Shown here: positions 28,123 to 35,698 of the stretch, one piece after another | Layout: every line of letters begins with the position of its first letter | Position numbering within the stretch: position 1 is the first letter of the stretch | NCBI RefSeq assembly: GCF_900187605.1 | Contig: NZ_FYEA01000001.1 | Coordinates: 1-64,000 of the forward strand | Reading direction: 5' to 3' | Length of the DNA: 64,000 bases | DNA from: Pseudomonas sp. Irchel 3H7 | Lineage (GTDB): Bacteria > Pseudomonadota > Gammaproteobacteria > Pseudomonadales > Pseudomonadaceae | The notes under the pieces: model-generated | What the model was told of the DNA's origin: nothing | The model's input: only the letters and a program-made list of their open reading frames with translations | Databases searched by the model: none | Program-made: the position numbers and the translations under genes

Positions 28123-29082
28123 TCATTCGATAAGCCCTGCCTCGGCAAAGCGCTTCACGTTCATCGGTTCTTTGAAAAAACCACTGCGTTTCATCGCCGT
28201 TATCGTTGCGGTACATCCAGCTCTGGCCCTGGCACGATGAGGCGCGCTGCCTTGCTGCCTTTCATGGATAACCTGCGCGCTGGCGGCATCAACGCCCACC
28301 AGCTTCAAGTTCTCGTACAACCATGTTTCATGCAGCCTGAAAAATTCGAAGATGGCTTTAACGATAAAATCCGCCATGAATGTTTTCTGAGCGTCCGAAG
28401 CACCCTGCCAAACAATGGTAAAAAGATGCGAAAAATAAAGTGAGTGCTTGAGTTCATCCTCAAGATGGTCACGCAGCATCCGGTAGACGGGCGTATAAAC
28501 CGTTGACCTGGAGATCTTAAGGAATTCTTTTGTAATCACGGTTTCAGAAACAAATCCAACAACAAACCAAGCCAATTCGGTATGGGCAGGCTCTACCGAG
28601 TTAACAAGCGCCCGGATGTTCTGCACGCGTTCCGAGGTAATTTCCCGATTGGCAATTCCATAAATAGCGCTGACTTGATTGGCGACATCTGCCGACATCA
28701 CTGCATGGTAGGCCTCATCGGCATATAACTTGAGCCCTGTGAGTTTCAACTCTGGAGACAAACCCAAACCGATTCGATCATGAGCAATGGTTGTGATCGA
28801 GCGATTGACAATGCGGGTCTCTAACTCAGTTGTGTAGTCGAGGAACATCACCAGATATCTTGCCAATATCGCCTGCCTGACGGCGTCGCCATGGCAATGA
28901 ACAGCCTCATCAGCCAACCAGGGAGTTGCCGTCGGCACAAACCAGTCTTTGTGCTGTTCGCCGCCCTGCGCCCAACCCGACAGGTCATAGGCGTTAGGCC
29001 GCGAACGCACGGTGGCGGCCTCGTTCCAGTCCAGGAAGACCATCAACGCATCGCTGTCGATTGAGCACTCTTGCTTAATCAT
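28123..29082 (-). CDS. AurF-like di-iron oxygenase
   Basis: 319 residues, all-helical ferritin-like. The ligand pattern of AurF-type N-oxygenases is visible: ELE at 86-88, D-E-A-Y-H (E123, H126), E180 in 'FVSETVITKEF', and H206-xxx-E210-xx-H213 in 'DHLEDELKH'. The spacing of the E/H and H/E/H groups equals that of AurF, the p-aminobenzoate N-oxygenase. Such enzymes oxidise amines to hydroxylamine, nitroso or nitro groups. The ATG overlaps the 3' end of the SagB-like gene by 8 nt. The substrate is unknown; the operon context suggests a modified peptide or a small molecule made with it. Confidence 0.8.
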   Translation of the reverse strand: MIKQECSIDSDALMVFLDWNEAATVRSRPNAYDLSGWAQGGEQHKDWFVPTATPWLADEAVHCHGDAVRQAILARYLVMFLDYTTELETRIVNRSITTIAHDRIGLGLSPELKLTGLKLYADEAYHAVMSADVANQVSAIYGIANREITSERVQNIRALVNSVEPAHTELAWFVVGFVSETVITKEFLKISRSTVYTPVYRMLRDHLEDELKHSLYFSHLFTIVWQGASDAQKTFMADFIVKAIFEFFRLHETWLYENLKLVGVDAASAQVIHERQQGSAPHRARARAGCTATITAMKRSGFFKEPMNVKRFAEAGLIE

Positions 29083-30172
29083 TTTCTCGTGCGCCTCCGC
29101 TGGCATGCAGCGCTTCCAAAGCCACCGGCATGTCCCTGCCGGTGCTAACCCCGGCACCGACAAACAACAAAGGAGCTGACTGATGGGAATCGCCCAGAAT
29201 CGGCTCCAGACAAGCCTCATCAATAGCGGCAGAGACCCAAGTCCCAAGGCCCAAGGCAGTTGAAACAAGCTGCACGGTCTGGGAAATATGACCGGCGTCC
29301 AGCAGCGCGACGCGGTAGGCCCTTGAGTGCGGATACTTCCACCATAGCCGGTCAAACTGGCACGTCAGAAAAATACCGAACGGAATATCTTCCGCGAAAA
29401 ATTGGCCGTTGAGTGCATGACCCAAGCTGAAATCGTCATCGGTTTTTATGGATTCCAACTGGTGTTCGACAGGATTGTAGTAATAGAACCCAGGCGGGAT
29501 CTGCGCGACATTGTTGATGTAAACATATCCCTCAATGGCATTGAGTCCGCCACCTGATGGGCTACTTCTGCGATGGCGAAGTTCATCAGGGCACAGCTGG
29601 CTAGTCGCAAGACCGCGGGAAGGAAGATACGCCAGCGAATAATAAAGAATCAACTCTATCTGCTGCTTCGTGAGCGCCACAGGAAGGAACTCCCTGACGC
29701 TGCGGCGCTTTGACAAGGTACTTTGCAAGTCATAATTCTGAGTAGTGACCGGTCGTGTTAGAGCAATACAGTGCCCTGTATCTTTACCCTTACTCTCATG
29801 CCTTAACCTCGGCACTGGAACAGTAAAGGCTTCGTCACATGCCGATTGGTAGGCTATCGCCCATTCATCGACACTTTCCGGTCGCGCCGCATAGTCGATC
29901 TTGCTGGTGCCAACGTGAAAGATGCGGGAAAGATCATCCCAGCCCCATTCCATTGCGGGAAATCCGCTCTCTGACACTACCCCGGCGGCCAGCAATTCCT
30001 GGTCGATCGAATCTTGTGTATCCGGCTCTACGTCTGGGTTTTGGCTGAGATGCAGTAAACGACAAAGATACTGAGGAGAGATGGAATATTGCTTGTGTGC
30101 CTGGTAGTCCCATAGCACCAATTGCTTATTCTTGATCAGAAAAAAAATATTATCACTAATATAGGATGGCAC
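29075..30172 (-). CDS. SagB/ThcOx-like FMN oxidoreductase (nitroreductase fold)
   Basis: 365 residues. An N-terminal domain of about 130 residues precedes a nitroreductase-type flavin domain: 'SKRRSVREF' (about 155-162, FMN phosphate contact), 'SPSGGGLNAIEGYVYI' (204-219), 'RVALLDAGHISQTVQLVSTALGLGTW' (287-312). This is the SagB family, which oxidises azolines in thiazole/oxazole peptides or does other peptide dehydrogenations. GTG at 30172 was chosen because AAGGA stands 8 nt before it; the longer TTG start would lie in the T-run of the upstream terminator. No YcaO cyclodehydratase is nearby, so azole formation is not assured. Confidence 0.8.
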   Translation of the reverse strand: MPSYISDNIFFLIKNKQLVLWDYQAHKQYSISPQYLCRLLHLSQNPDVEPDTQDSIDQELLAAGVVSESGFPAMEWGWDDLSRIFHVGTSKIDYAARPESVDEWAIAYQSACDEAFTVPVPRLRHESKGKDTGHCIALTRPVTTQNYDLQSTLSKRRSVREFLPVALTKQQIELILYYSLAYLPSRGLATSQLCPDELRHRRSSPSGGGLNAIEGYVYINNVAQIPPGFYYYNPVEHQLESIKTDDDFSLGHALNGQFFAEDIPFGIFLTCQFDRLWWKYPHSRAYRVALLDAGHISQTVQLVSTALGLGTWVSAAIDEACLEPILGDSHQSAPLLFVGAGVSTGRDMPVALEALHASGGAREND

Positions 30173-30195
30173 TTCTCTCGTCCTTGAGACTGGTA

Positions 30196-30229
30196 AAAAC
30201 AAAAAGCCCGGAAGAACTTCTTCCGGGCC
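30196..30229 (-). terminator. Terminator between the 26-residue peptide gene and the SagB-like gene
   Basis: GCCCGGAAGAA pairs with TTCTTCCGGGC and is followed on the minus strand by TTTTTGTTTT. It begins 7 nt after the peptide stop codon and ends just before the ribosome-binding site of the next gene, so only readthrough would reach the enzyme genes. Confidence 0.9.
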
Positions 30230-30235
30230 CTGACA

Positions 30236-30316
30236 TCACTTGACGGTGGTTTTAACCGGACCTGCTGCTTGAGTCCAGTTAGCCAGGGTTTTCGATTCGA
30301 GATTAATAACAATCAT
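30236..30316 (-). CDS. 26-residue peptide, candidate RiPP precursor
   Basis: A tiny open frame of 26 codons starts ATGATTGTTATTAATCTC with a strong ribosome-binding site (AAGGAGAGTGTC). The peptide begins MIVINLESK and ends AAGPVKTTVK. It has no Cys, His or Tyr; Trp14, Lys9/22/26, Ser8 and Thr10/15/23/24 are the residues that could be modified. It is first in the transcript, ahead of an efficient terminator and two peptide- or amine-oxidising enzymes plus an exporter, a layout typical of precursor genes that need excess expression. A good promoter lies 47 nt upstream. The link to the enzymes is inferred from order alone. Confidence 0.72.
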   Translation of the reverse strand: MIVINLESKTLANWTQAAGPVKTTVK

Positions 30317-30362
30317 GACACTCTCCTTATCTTCAATGAAGCCGAACCATTCGGCGAAGTGA

Positions 30363-30390
30363 GATTTAAACAAATAAAAACAGCTGTCAA
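30363..30390 (-). promoter_or_regulatory. Sigma-70-like promoter of the peptide operon
   Basis: On the minus strand a TTGACA -35 box is followed after 16 bp by TAAATC. The leader then carries a small hairpin GCCGAA-TGG-TTCGGC (30341-30355) ahead of the peptide ribosome-binding site. Confidence 0.6.
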
Positions 30391-30930
30391 GAATGAAAAT
30401 CAAAAAAACTTTTTGCGCTTAACTTGGTGCGTAACTGTTATACAACCGCACCGGGATAGTGCTACGAAAGTCTCCGAATCCGGCCAGTTCGATCATTGTC
30501 CGACAATTTAAGTGCGCCATTGCAGCGCACACTTTCAAAGCATATGAATCGCCCTGAATTTCATAAACGCCGCTTTGCCTGAACTGACATCGACCAAATG
30601 ACAGAATGGCGTGCGGCTGGATTGCGTCTTTATCAATCGGTCGCCGAGGTAACTGTCATGACAACGCCCGACGCACGGACAGGGGCCACAGACTACTGCC
30701 TGCCGAATGCTCGACCATTTCCAGAGACACGTATCCGCCACAAGCGGTCAGCGCATGACAATGGTATCGTCCACTCCTTTTCAATGTTTCTGACAGATTA
30801 TGAATAGAGCCAAATCCTCAAACCGGACCATTGCTCCCGCACCAGGCATCCCTGAATCCGAAGTGAGGCCAGGACACCATCGCTATGCTTTTGTGAGTTT
30901 TCGACCTTGCTCTCGCTGAAGGATGTCTAC
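30391..30930. other. 540-bp gap between divergent transcripts
   Basis: No convincing gene is present. Small frames such as one at 30598-30807 lack coding character and a ribosome-binding site. A hairpin GTGCGC-CATTGCA-GCGCAC lies at 30512-30530. Confidence 0.5.
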
Positions 30931-32040
30931 ATGCCCAACGCATCGCAGAACGCGCGACTCACTGAGTTGCTGACGGTGAGCGAAGCCAGTATTGACAGGG
31001 CTGAATCCAATGCCGACCTCCTGAACGTGATCCATGAGTTCGCCTTGTACAACGGCCCGCTCGAATTCGATCGCACACGCGCATGGTGGTGTTTCGGCAC
31101 CGGCCTGTTATTGCTTGCGAGCGCTGTGGCCCTTTATTGGATTGGGAACATCCATAGCGTCGCTCTGTTCTTTTACCGGTTGGAAATTGATCCCGACTCG
31201 TTCGGCATGGGTACTGGTTTTCTCGGCATCGTGATTGCCGTTTGGAGTCTGGCATGGATGAAATCCAAATCTGATCGGTTGCCGTCGCTCAGTAAAAGAA
31301 TTGCTCGACTGTCATCCTACTTCCACAACGGACTGACTTTCCTGAGAGAAGACTCAGCCGCAACCCTCAAAGAGCTGGACACGGAATTTGGTGATTACCG
31401 TCGCGGCGACTACAGCCGCAAGTTGGTCGAGTCGATACAGGGTGAATTTACCGGCACGTTGCGCAACCTCCCTTTCACGTACCGCCAGCTGCACTATGTC
31501 AACCGACGCGAGGTGCATACCACGGTTACCGACGAAAAGGGCAATACCAAAACCGAGACTCGAGTGGTTTATGACCACTACGATCGCTACAGTTTGGTCA
31601 TCGACTTTCCATGGGTCACCGGAATATCGGTCAGATCTGATTACCAGTCCCAGAACGACTATTCGCATCCCATGGACACGGCTTCTACGGATTTCAATAA
31701 AGCGTTCCGTTTGACCGGTCGCAGCGAGATGCTTTGTGCGAAATTCATCAAGCCTTCGACGGTGCTCCACTTGCTGAAGCTGTTCGACATCCTCCATCGT
31801 CCGAACCTGGAGTTCTCCGACAGTGGAGAGCTCTGCCTAAGTTTTGAGAGCAACGACCTGTTCGCGTTCGGTGCCCAGTATTCGCTGGCTTCGCCCAACA
31901 ATTTTTACGAAGAAATTTCTGCCGGTATCGAACTGCCGCGTCTGATGTCTGCGCTCCAATGGAGCCATGCACTCAGTGAGCTGCACGATGACAACTTTAC
32001 CTTTACCGCCACTCCCCCAAAACAACGCCAAGAGAAGTAA
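30931..32040 (+). CDS. DUF3137-like membrane protein
   Basis: 369 residues. After about 45 soluble residues there are two membrane helices: 'WWCFGTGLLLLASAVALYWIGNI', and 'GTGFLGIVIAVWSLAWM' about 25 residues later. A helical stretch and a mostly beta C-terminal domain of about 200 residues follow ('HYVNRREVHTTVTDEKGNTKTETRVVYDHYDRYSLVIDFPW'). DUF3137-type proteins often stand beside LemA genes, as here (3 nt to the lemA start). ATG at 30931 has GAAGGAT 7 nt upstream; an earlier TTG is less likely. Function is not known; a membrane or envelope role with LemA is inferred. Confidence 0.65.
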   Translation: MPNASQNARLTELLTVSEASIDRAESNADLLNVIHEFALYNGPLEFDRTRAWWCFGTGLLLLASAVALYWIGNIHSVALFFYRLEIDPDSFGMGTGFLGIVIAVWSLAWMKSKSDRLPSLSKRIARLSSYFHNGLTFLREDSAATLKELDTEFGDYRRGDYSRKLVESIQGEFTGTLRNLPFTYRQLHYVNRREVHTTVTDEKGNTKTETRVVYDHYDRYSLVIDFPWVTGISVRSDYQSQNDYSHPMDTASTDFNKAFRLTGRSEMLCAKFIKPSTVLHLLKLFDILHRPNLEFSDSGELCLSFESNDLFAFGAQYSLASPNNFYEEISAGIELPRLMSALQWSHALSELHDDNFTFTATPPKQRQEK

Positions 32041-32043
32041 GCC

Positions 32044-32613
32044 ATGGACATTGCACTCATCCTCTCCGCTGTTATCGCTGTCGTCATAATCGTAGCGGGC
32101 TTCAGCATTTATAACGGCATTATCGGGGGACACAACCGAGTACAACGTGCATGGTCGGACGTCCTCGTTTACGAACGCCAGAAGACCAAAGTTCTCGACC
32201 AGCTTCAAAAAGTGCTCGCAGATTTCATGGTCTATGAGGCCAGCCTCCTGGAAAAGATCACCGGCCTTCGCAGCGCGGTCAACGCCCTGCCTGCGGGCGC
32301 CAATGGCAATGCCCTCACGACCGTTGAAACCGCCACCCGGGAGCTGATAGGTGGCCTACGCATCGCTTTCGAGGCCTACCCTGACCTGAAAGCATCAGAA
32401 GCGGCGAACAACATGATGCGTGAAATTGCCGAACAACAAGAGAACGTCGGCGCAGCCATCACCATCTACAACCGCAACGTCGAACTGTTCAACAACGCCA
32501 TCGAAATGTTCCCCGGCTCGGTCGTCAATGGCCTGTTCAACAAGAAAACTCGCGTCACGCCATTCACCGATACCGAAGCTTCGCAGAGTTTCTCTTACAC
32601 CCCGAATATCTAA
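32044..32613 (+). CDS. LemA family protein
   Basis: 189 residues: an N-terminal membrane helix (LILSAVIAVVIIVAGFSIY), then the long alpha-helical LemA domain with 'NRVQRAWSDVLVYERQKTKVLDQL', 'EAYPDLKASEAANNMMREI' and 'YNRNVELFNNAIEMFPGSVV'. The normal motif 'YN..V..FN..I..FP' is present. LemA proteins are membrane-anchored helical bundles of unclear function. It starts 3 nt after the DUF3137-like gene and is co-transcribed with it. Confidence 0.9.
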   Translation: MDIALILSAVIAVVIIVAGFSIYNGIIGGHNRVQRAWSDVLVYERQKTKVLDQLQKVLADFMVYEASLLEKITGLRSAVNALPAGANGNALTTVETATRELIGGLRIAFEAYPDLKASEAANNMMREIAEQQENVGAAITIYNRNVELFNNAIEMFPGSVVNGLFNKKTRVTPFTDTEASQSFSYTPNI

Positions 32614-32883
32614 CCTGCGTTAAGCATCGAACCATCACCCGCAAGGGTGATGGTCGCTCACCTCCCTCCTTGAACAGATCCGCCGCTGATTTTTCCAGGC
32701 GCAATGCCGAAAGCAACAACAAACCAAATGAAAACGCCGCAGGAAAGTAACCGACCCGCTCCCACACGTTTCAGCGTCGTACACAACATCTGCAATCAGC
32801 ACAAAACCCTGTGGGAGCGAGCCTGCTCGCGAAGACGCCAGAACGGATACCCGATCAATCACAAGGTGATCCCGACACCCGCA

Positions 32884-33243
32884 TCACTCCGGCAATTGCA
32901 AATTATCCAGCGCCCGATTCACCGCCAACTCCCCGAGCATGATCAACTGCGCAATCCCCGCCAGCGCATGGCGCTGCGATGCCGGTAACAGGCTGGAGAC
33001 GTTCTGGGCGATGGTTTTGGCCGAAGCGAGTGTTGCACTGGCATCGACCAGCAGTTCTTCGGTTTTGTTGTCCGCCGTCACGGCATACATCCCACGTTTT
33101 TTACGTGGCGGCGGCGTGGAACCGGGCGGACAGAGGTAATGGTCGAGCGCGCGGTCGGCGGCTTCGTGGAGTTTTTTGGAATCGATGGATTCGTAGGGAG
33201 ACGTGCAGTTAGATTCGGGCGGATTGGGCGTTGGTTTGATCAT
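32884..33243 (-). CDS. DUF6124 family protein, copy 2
   Basis: 119 residues, nearly identical to the copy at 34567-34926; most differences are near residues 13-30. It has the same layout as the first copy: MIKPTPNPPE start, 'SPYESIDSKKLHEAADRALDHYL', 'PPPRKKRGMYAVTADNKTEELL', and C-terminal helices ending 'NRALDNLQLPE'. Function is unknown. The start is set by AAGGAGCTTTACC before ATG. The open frame runs on upstream through the leader, but those codons follow the RNA fold and are not needed. Confidence 0.85.
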   Translation of the reverse strand: MIKPTPNPPESNCTSPYESIDSKKLHEAADRALDHYLCPPGSTPPPRKKRGMYAVTADNKTEELLVDASATLASAKTIAQNVSSLLPASQRHALAGIAQLIMLGELAVNRALDNLQLPE

Positions 33244-33580
33244 GGTAAAGCTCCTTGATGACTGGAGCCGCCACCGTTCGCGGTCAAACAAACAGGGTGG
33301 CAGCTGTACGCGGGTTGACCGACCGGACATCAAGGAATCCGGCACACCCGAAGGTGTCCCACGCACAGCCACCGCGACACGATTTCAGACAATGCCTGAA
33401 CACGTGCAGAACGCTGGCGCGCCTTGATATTGGGCGGACGGTCAAATCCGATCACTGATTCGTCAGCGACCGCACCACAATAGAACCCGCCCCCAAGGCG
33501 CACAAGCCGGCGGATTCTGGCGTAGCTGTAGGCAAAGGCGCAAGGATATGTAGCCTGAGAGAGTGTCTGGAGATGTCTTT
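33244..33580 (-). ncRNA. Structured 5' leader of DUF6124 gene, copy 2
   Basis: Same modules as the other two leaders: hairpin TCGCTGA-CGAA-TCAGTGA (33452-33469) and the three-way junction at 33296-33373. The junction has an inner hairpin ACACC-UUCG-GGUGU (AGACC/GGUCU in copy 1, so both strands changed together) and a CCGG-AUUCCUUGAUGU-CCGG arm. GCUGCCACC of the outer stem can instead pair with GGUGGCGGC just before the ribosome-binding site. The ATG of a short leader frame present in copy 3 is ACG here. Confidence 0.65.
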
Positions 33581-33748
33581 TTAAACGTTGGTGTTTATCG
33601 GAATCCTCATCGCGTCTCGGACCCCAGCACAGATCCGTCCCCTTGCCCCAACAGACGTAAGCGTCCGGCGAACACATCCCCCTGAAGCTGATAGGGAGCC
33701 ATCGCCTCCATTGAACCGAGCAGCAGTGGTTATGCGGACTCTGTTCTC

Positions 33749-33754
33749 TATAAT
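33749..33754 (+). promoter_or_regulatory. Possible -10 box before the GNAT gene
   Basis: TATAAT lies 36 nt before the chosen start codon. No good -35 box is seen at the right distance. Confidence 0.3.
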
Positions 33755-33784
33755 CACTGACCGGCCATGTTTAGGGTGCTTGTT

Positions 33785-34267
33785 ATGCCAGCCTCCGCTG
33801 ATCAAAACTCCGCTGTCGTTTTATGCGCAACTTCCAATAACGACCTGGAAGATCTGGTAGCCATCAGGATTGAGGCCATGCGCGAGAGCCTCGAACGGCT
33901 TGGACGATTTGACCCAGATCGTGCGCGCGAACGATTTCTTGGTGGGTTCGACGCTAACAGCACACGCCGCATAGAAGTATTAGGTGATCTGGTCGGTTTT
34001 GTCGTAATCAAAGACCAGCAGAGCGAGCTGCTGCTTGACCACTTGTATGTGATACCCAGAGCTCAAGGAGCAGGAATCGGCTCTGAAGTTCTTACTCGGA
34101 TTTTCAGAGAGGCTGATGAGATCGGGCGTCCCATCAAGGTGGGTGCTCTCAAGGAAAGCGCTTCAAATCGCTTTTACACTCGCCATGGCTTCGTGTTCAT
34201 CGAAAGCGGTGAATTCGATAATTATTATGTCCGGGCTAGCGGTAATGCCGTTGATTTGGGCGACTAG
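33785..34267 (+). CDS. GNAT family N-acetyltransferase
   Basis: 160 residues with a GNAT fold: an N-terminal strand-helix 'LEDLVAIRIEAMRESLERLGRFD', a central 'GDLVGFVVIKDQQSELLLDHLYVIP' followed by the acetyl-CoA loop 'RAQGAGIGSEVL' (Q/RxxGxG/A), and the C-terminal 'SASNRFYTRHGFVFIESGEFDNYY'. It is the usual small single-domain size. ATG at 33785 has AGGG 8-9 nt upstream; ATG at 33767 is possible but lacks a ribosome-binding site. It is enclosed by two copies of the DUF6124 block. The acyl acceptor is unknown. Confidence 0.87.
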   Translation: MPASADQNSAVVLCATSNNDLEDLVAIRIEAMRESLERLGRFDPDRARERFLGGFDANSTRRIEVLGDLVGFVVIKDQQSELLLDHLYVIPRAQGAGIGSEVLTRIFREADEIGRPIKVGALKESASNRFYTRHGFVFIESGEFDNYYVRASGNAVDLGD

Positions 34268-34326
34268 GTAGATCTTGATACGGTTCCCCGTCAGAGGTTG
34301 CACCGTTAGATGGGCATCTGCATTCA

Positions 34327-34369
34327 AGGGGACGGATCTATTTTTCAAATATAAATCCGTCCCCTTTTC
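34327..34369. terminator. Two-way hairpin after the GNAT gene
   Basis: AAGGGGACGGAT pairs with ATCCGTCCCCTT (12 bp) and is followed by TT on the plus strand and preceded by A-rich sequence. It probably ends the GNAT transcript. The rest of 34268-34566 has only REP fragments (34378-34400, 34489-34520). Confidence 0.6.
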
Positions 34370-34566
34370 CTCCTGTAGGAGCTGCCGAAGGCTCGGGCAA
34401 CGGATACAACGCATGTGTCATCGCCATCGCTACCAGCCCTGCTCCCAAAGGTTTCAGCGTCGGACACAACATTCCTGACCAACACAAAACCCTGTGGGAG
34501 CGAGCCTGCTCGCGAAGGCGCCAGGATGAACACCCGATCAATCACCAGGTGATCCCGACACCCGCA

Positions 34567-34926
34567 TCACTCCGGCAATTGCAAATTGTCCAGCGCCCTA
34601 TTCACCGCCAACTCCCCGAGCATGATCAACTGCGCAATCCCCGCCAGCGCATGGCGCTGCGATGCCGGCAACAGGCTGGAGACGTTTTGGGCGATGGTTT
34701 TGGCCGAAGCGAGTGTTGCACTGGCATCGACCAGCAGTTCTTCGGTTTTGTTGTCCGCCGTCACGGCGTACATTCCACGGTTTTTACGTGGGGGCGGAGT
34801 GGAACCGGGCGGACAGAGGTAATGGTCAAGCGCGCGGTCGGCGGCTTCGTTGAGTTTTTTGGAATCGATGGATTCGTAGGGGGAAACCGAGGCGGTTTCG
34901 GGCGGGTTGGGTGTTGGTTTGATCAT
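34567..34926 (-). CDS. DUF6124 family protein, copy 3
   Basis: 119 residues, near-identical to copy 2 (for example 'KTEELLVDASATLASAKTIAQNVSSLL' is shared in full length and order). Near the N-terminus it differs, ETASVSP against ESNCTSP. No signal peptide, membrane helix or known catalytic motif is visible. The leader directly upstream carries the shared RNA fold. Ribosome binding here is weaker (GGAGATTCACTC before ATG) than in copies 1 and 2. Confidence 0.85.
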   Translation of the reverse strand: MIKPTPNPPETASVSPYESIDSKKLNEAADRALDHYLCPPGSTPPPRKNRGMYAVTADNKTEELLVDASATLASAKTIAQNVSSLLPASQRHALAGIAQLIMLGELAVNRALDNLQLPE

Positions 34927-35275
34927 GAGTGAATCTCCAAATCATAGAAAAGGAGCCATCATCTTTCGCTACCAAACGAAGGGGTGGTGGCCATACGAAG
35001 GTTGGTAGACCGGTGACTTGGAGAACCGGCGCGCCCGAAGACGCCCTGCGCATGACCACCATAAATACACAGCCCCAAAAAGGCCTGTATCGGGTGACGC
35101 TATGCGCCAAGTCTAAGCCGGGCTACCAAACCCGATCGCTGATTCGTCAGCGACCGGACCACAATAGAATCCGACCCAAAAGCGCACAAGCCGGCGGATT
35201 CTGGCGTAGCTGTAGGCAAAGGCGCAAGGATGTGTAGCCTGCGAGAGTGTCTGGAGATGTCTTTTTAAACATTGG
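34927..35275 (-). ncRNA. Structured 5' leader of DUF6124 gene, copy 3
   Basis: Hairpin TCGCTGA-CGAA-TCAGCGA lies at 35136-35153 and the three-way junction at 34983-35060. The outer stem is GGUGGUCAUGCG with CGUAUGGCCACC, the inner hairpin GCGUC-UUCG-GGCGC, and the third arm CCGG...CCGG. Stem bases differ from the other copies but still pair, including G-U swaps. A short leader frame (ATG at 35275, MFKKTSPDTLAG..., 41 codons) is open here. Confidence 0.65.
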
Positions 35276-35698
35276 CGTGACCGGTTCCGGCCGAAAGATG
35301 CAGTGCTGACAGTCTGCTTTCGGCCAGAAGCGGACTCTAACGTGAGTCCTGAAGAGCATTTATGATGGCCAAAGTTTGGTGGAGTTCGAATTTCTCCTTC
35401 ACCGCTCCATTCAGTAAACGCAAGCCACTGATTCTCATAGAGAAAGTCGGAGGCTTGTGGTTTTTGACGTCTGAAAAAAGGCCATACAGGACTGAAATGG
35501 GTCTGGGATCGCTCTTCGGTGCGAAAGTAGACCGCCATCGAATGTGGGATTGGGTCGATGCTACGAATAATAAAATTGGAGGCAAGTTTGGGCGGATACC
35601 AGGGATTGCCTCTGCGTTGCAGGTCAATGGTGATGCCCGGCGTCCGCGTTCCGCAATCGCGAAGACTTGTGCATGAATGGCGTACTAGATAGACACAA
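35276..35698. other. 420-bp stretch without a convincing gene
   Basis: Overlapping frames exist on both strands (for example 35362-35676 plus), but none has a ribosome-binding site or a recognisable domain. A 9-bp stem GGCCGAAAG/CTTTCGGCC lies at 35289-35325. It may be decayed coding DNA. Confidence 0.4.

Larger units (their letters stand above)
32758..33680. repeat. Left copy of a duplicated DUF6124 block of about 0.85 kb
   Basis: This block (3' flank, DUF6124 gene and long leader) matches 34438-35275 in the same order and orientation. Shared landmarks are 'CAAAACCCTGTGGGAGCGAG', 'GTGATCCCGACACCCGCATC', almost the whole gene, and the leader up to 'GAGATGTCTTTTTAAAC'. The leader inner part has diverged while keeping its fold. 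Confidence 0.85.
34438..35275. repeat. Right copy of the duplicated DUF6124 block
   Basis: Same order and orientation as 32758-33680. The two blocks flank the GNAT gene like a direct repeat of about 0.85 kb and could recombine to delete it. Confidence 0.85.

Noticed and set aside
30535..30807. Small frames on both strands upstream of the DUF3137-like gene
   Set aside because: No ribosome-binding site, no family likeness, and each overlaps the other over most of its length.
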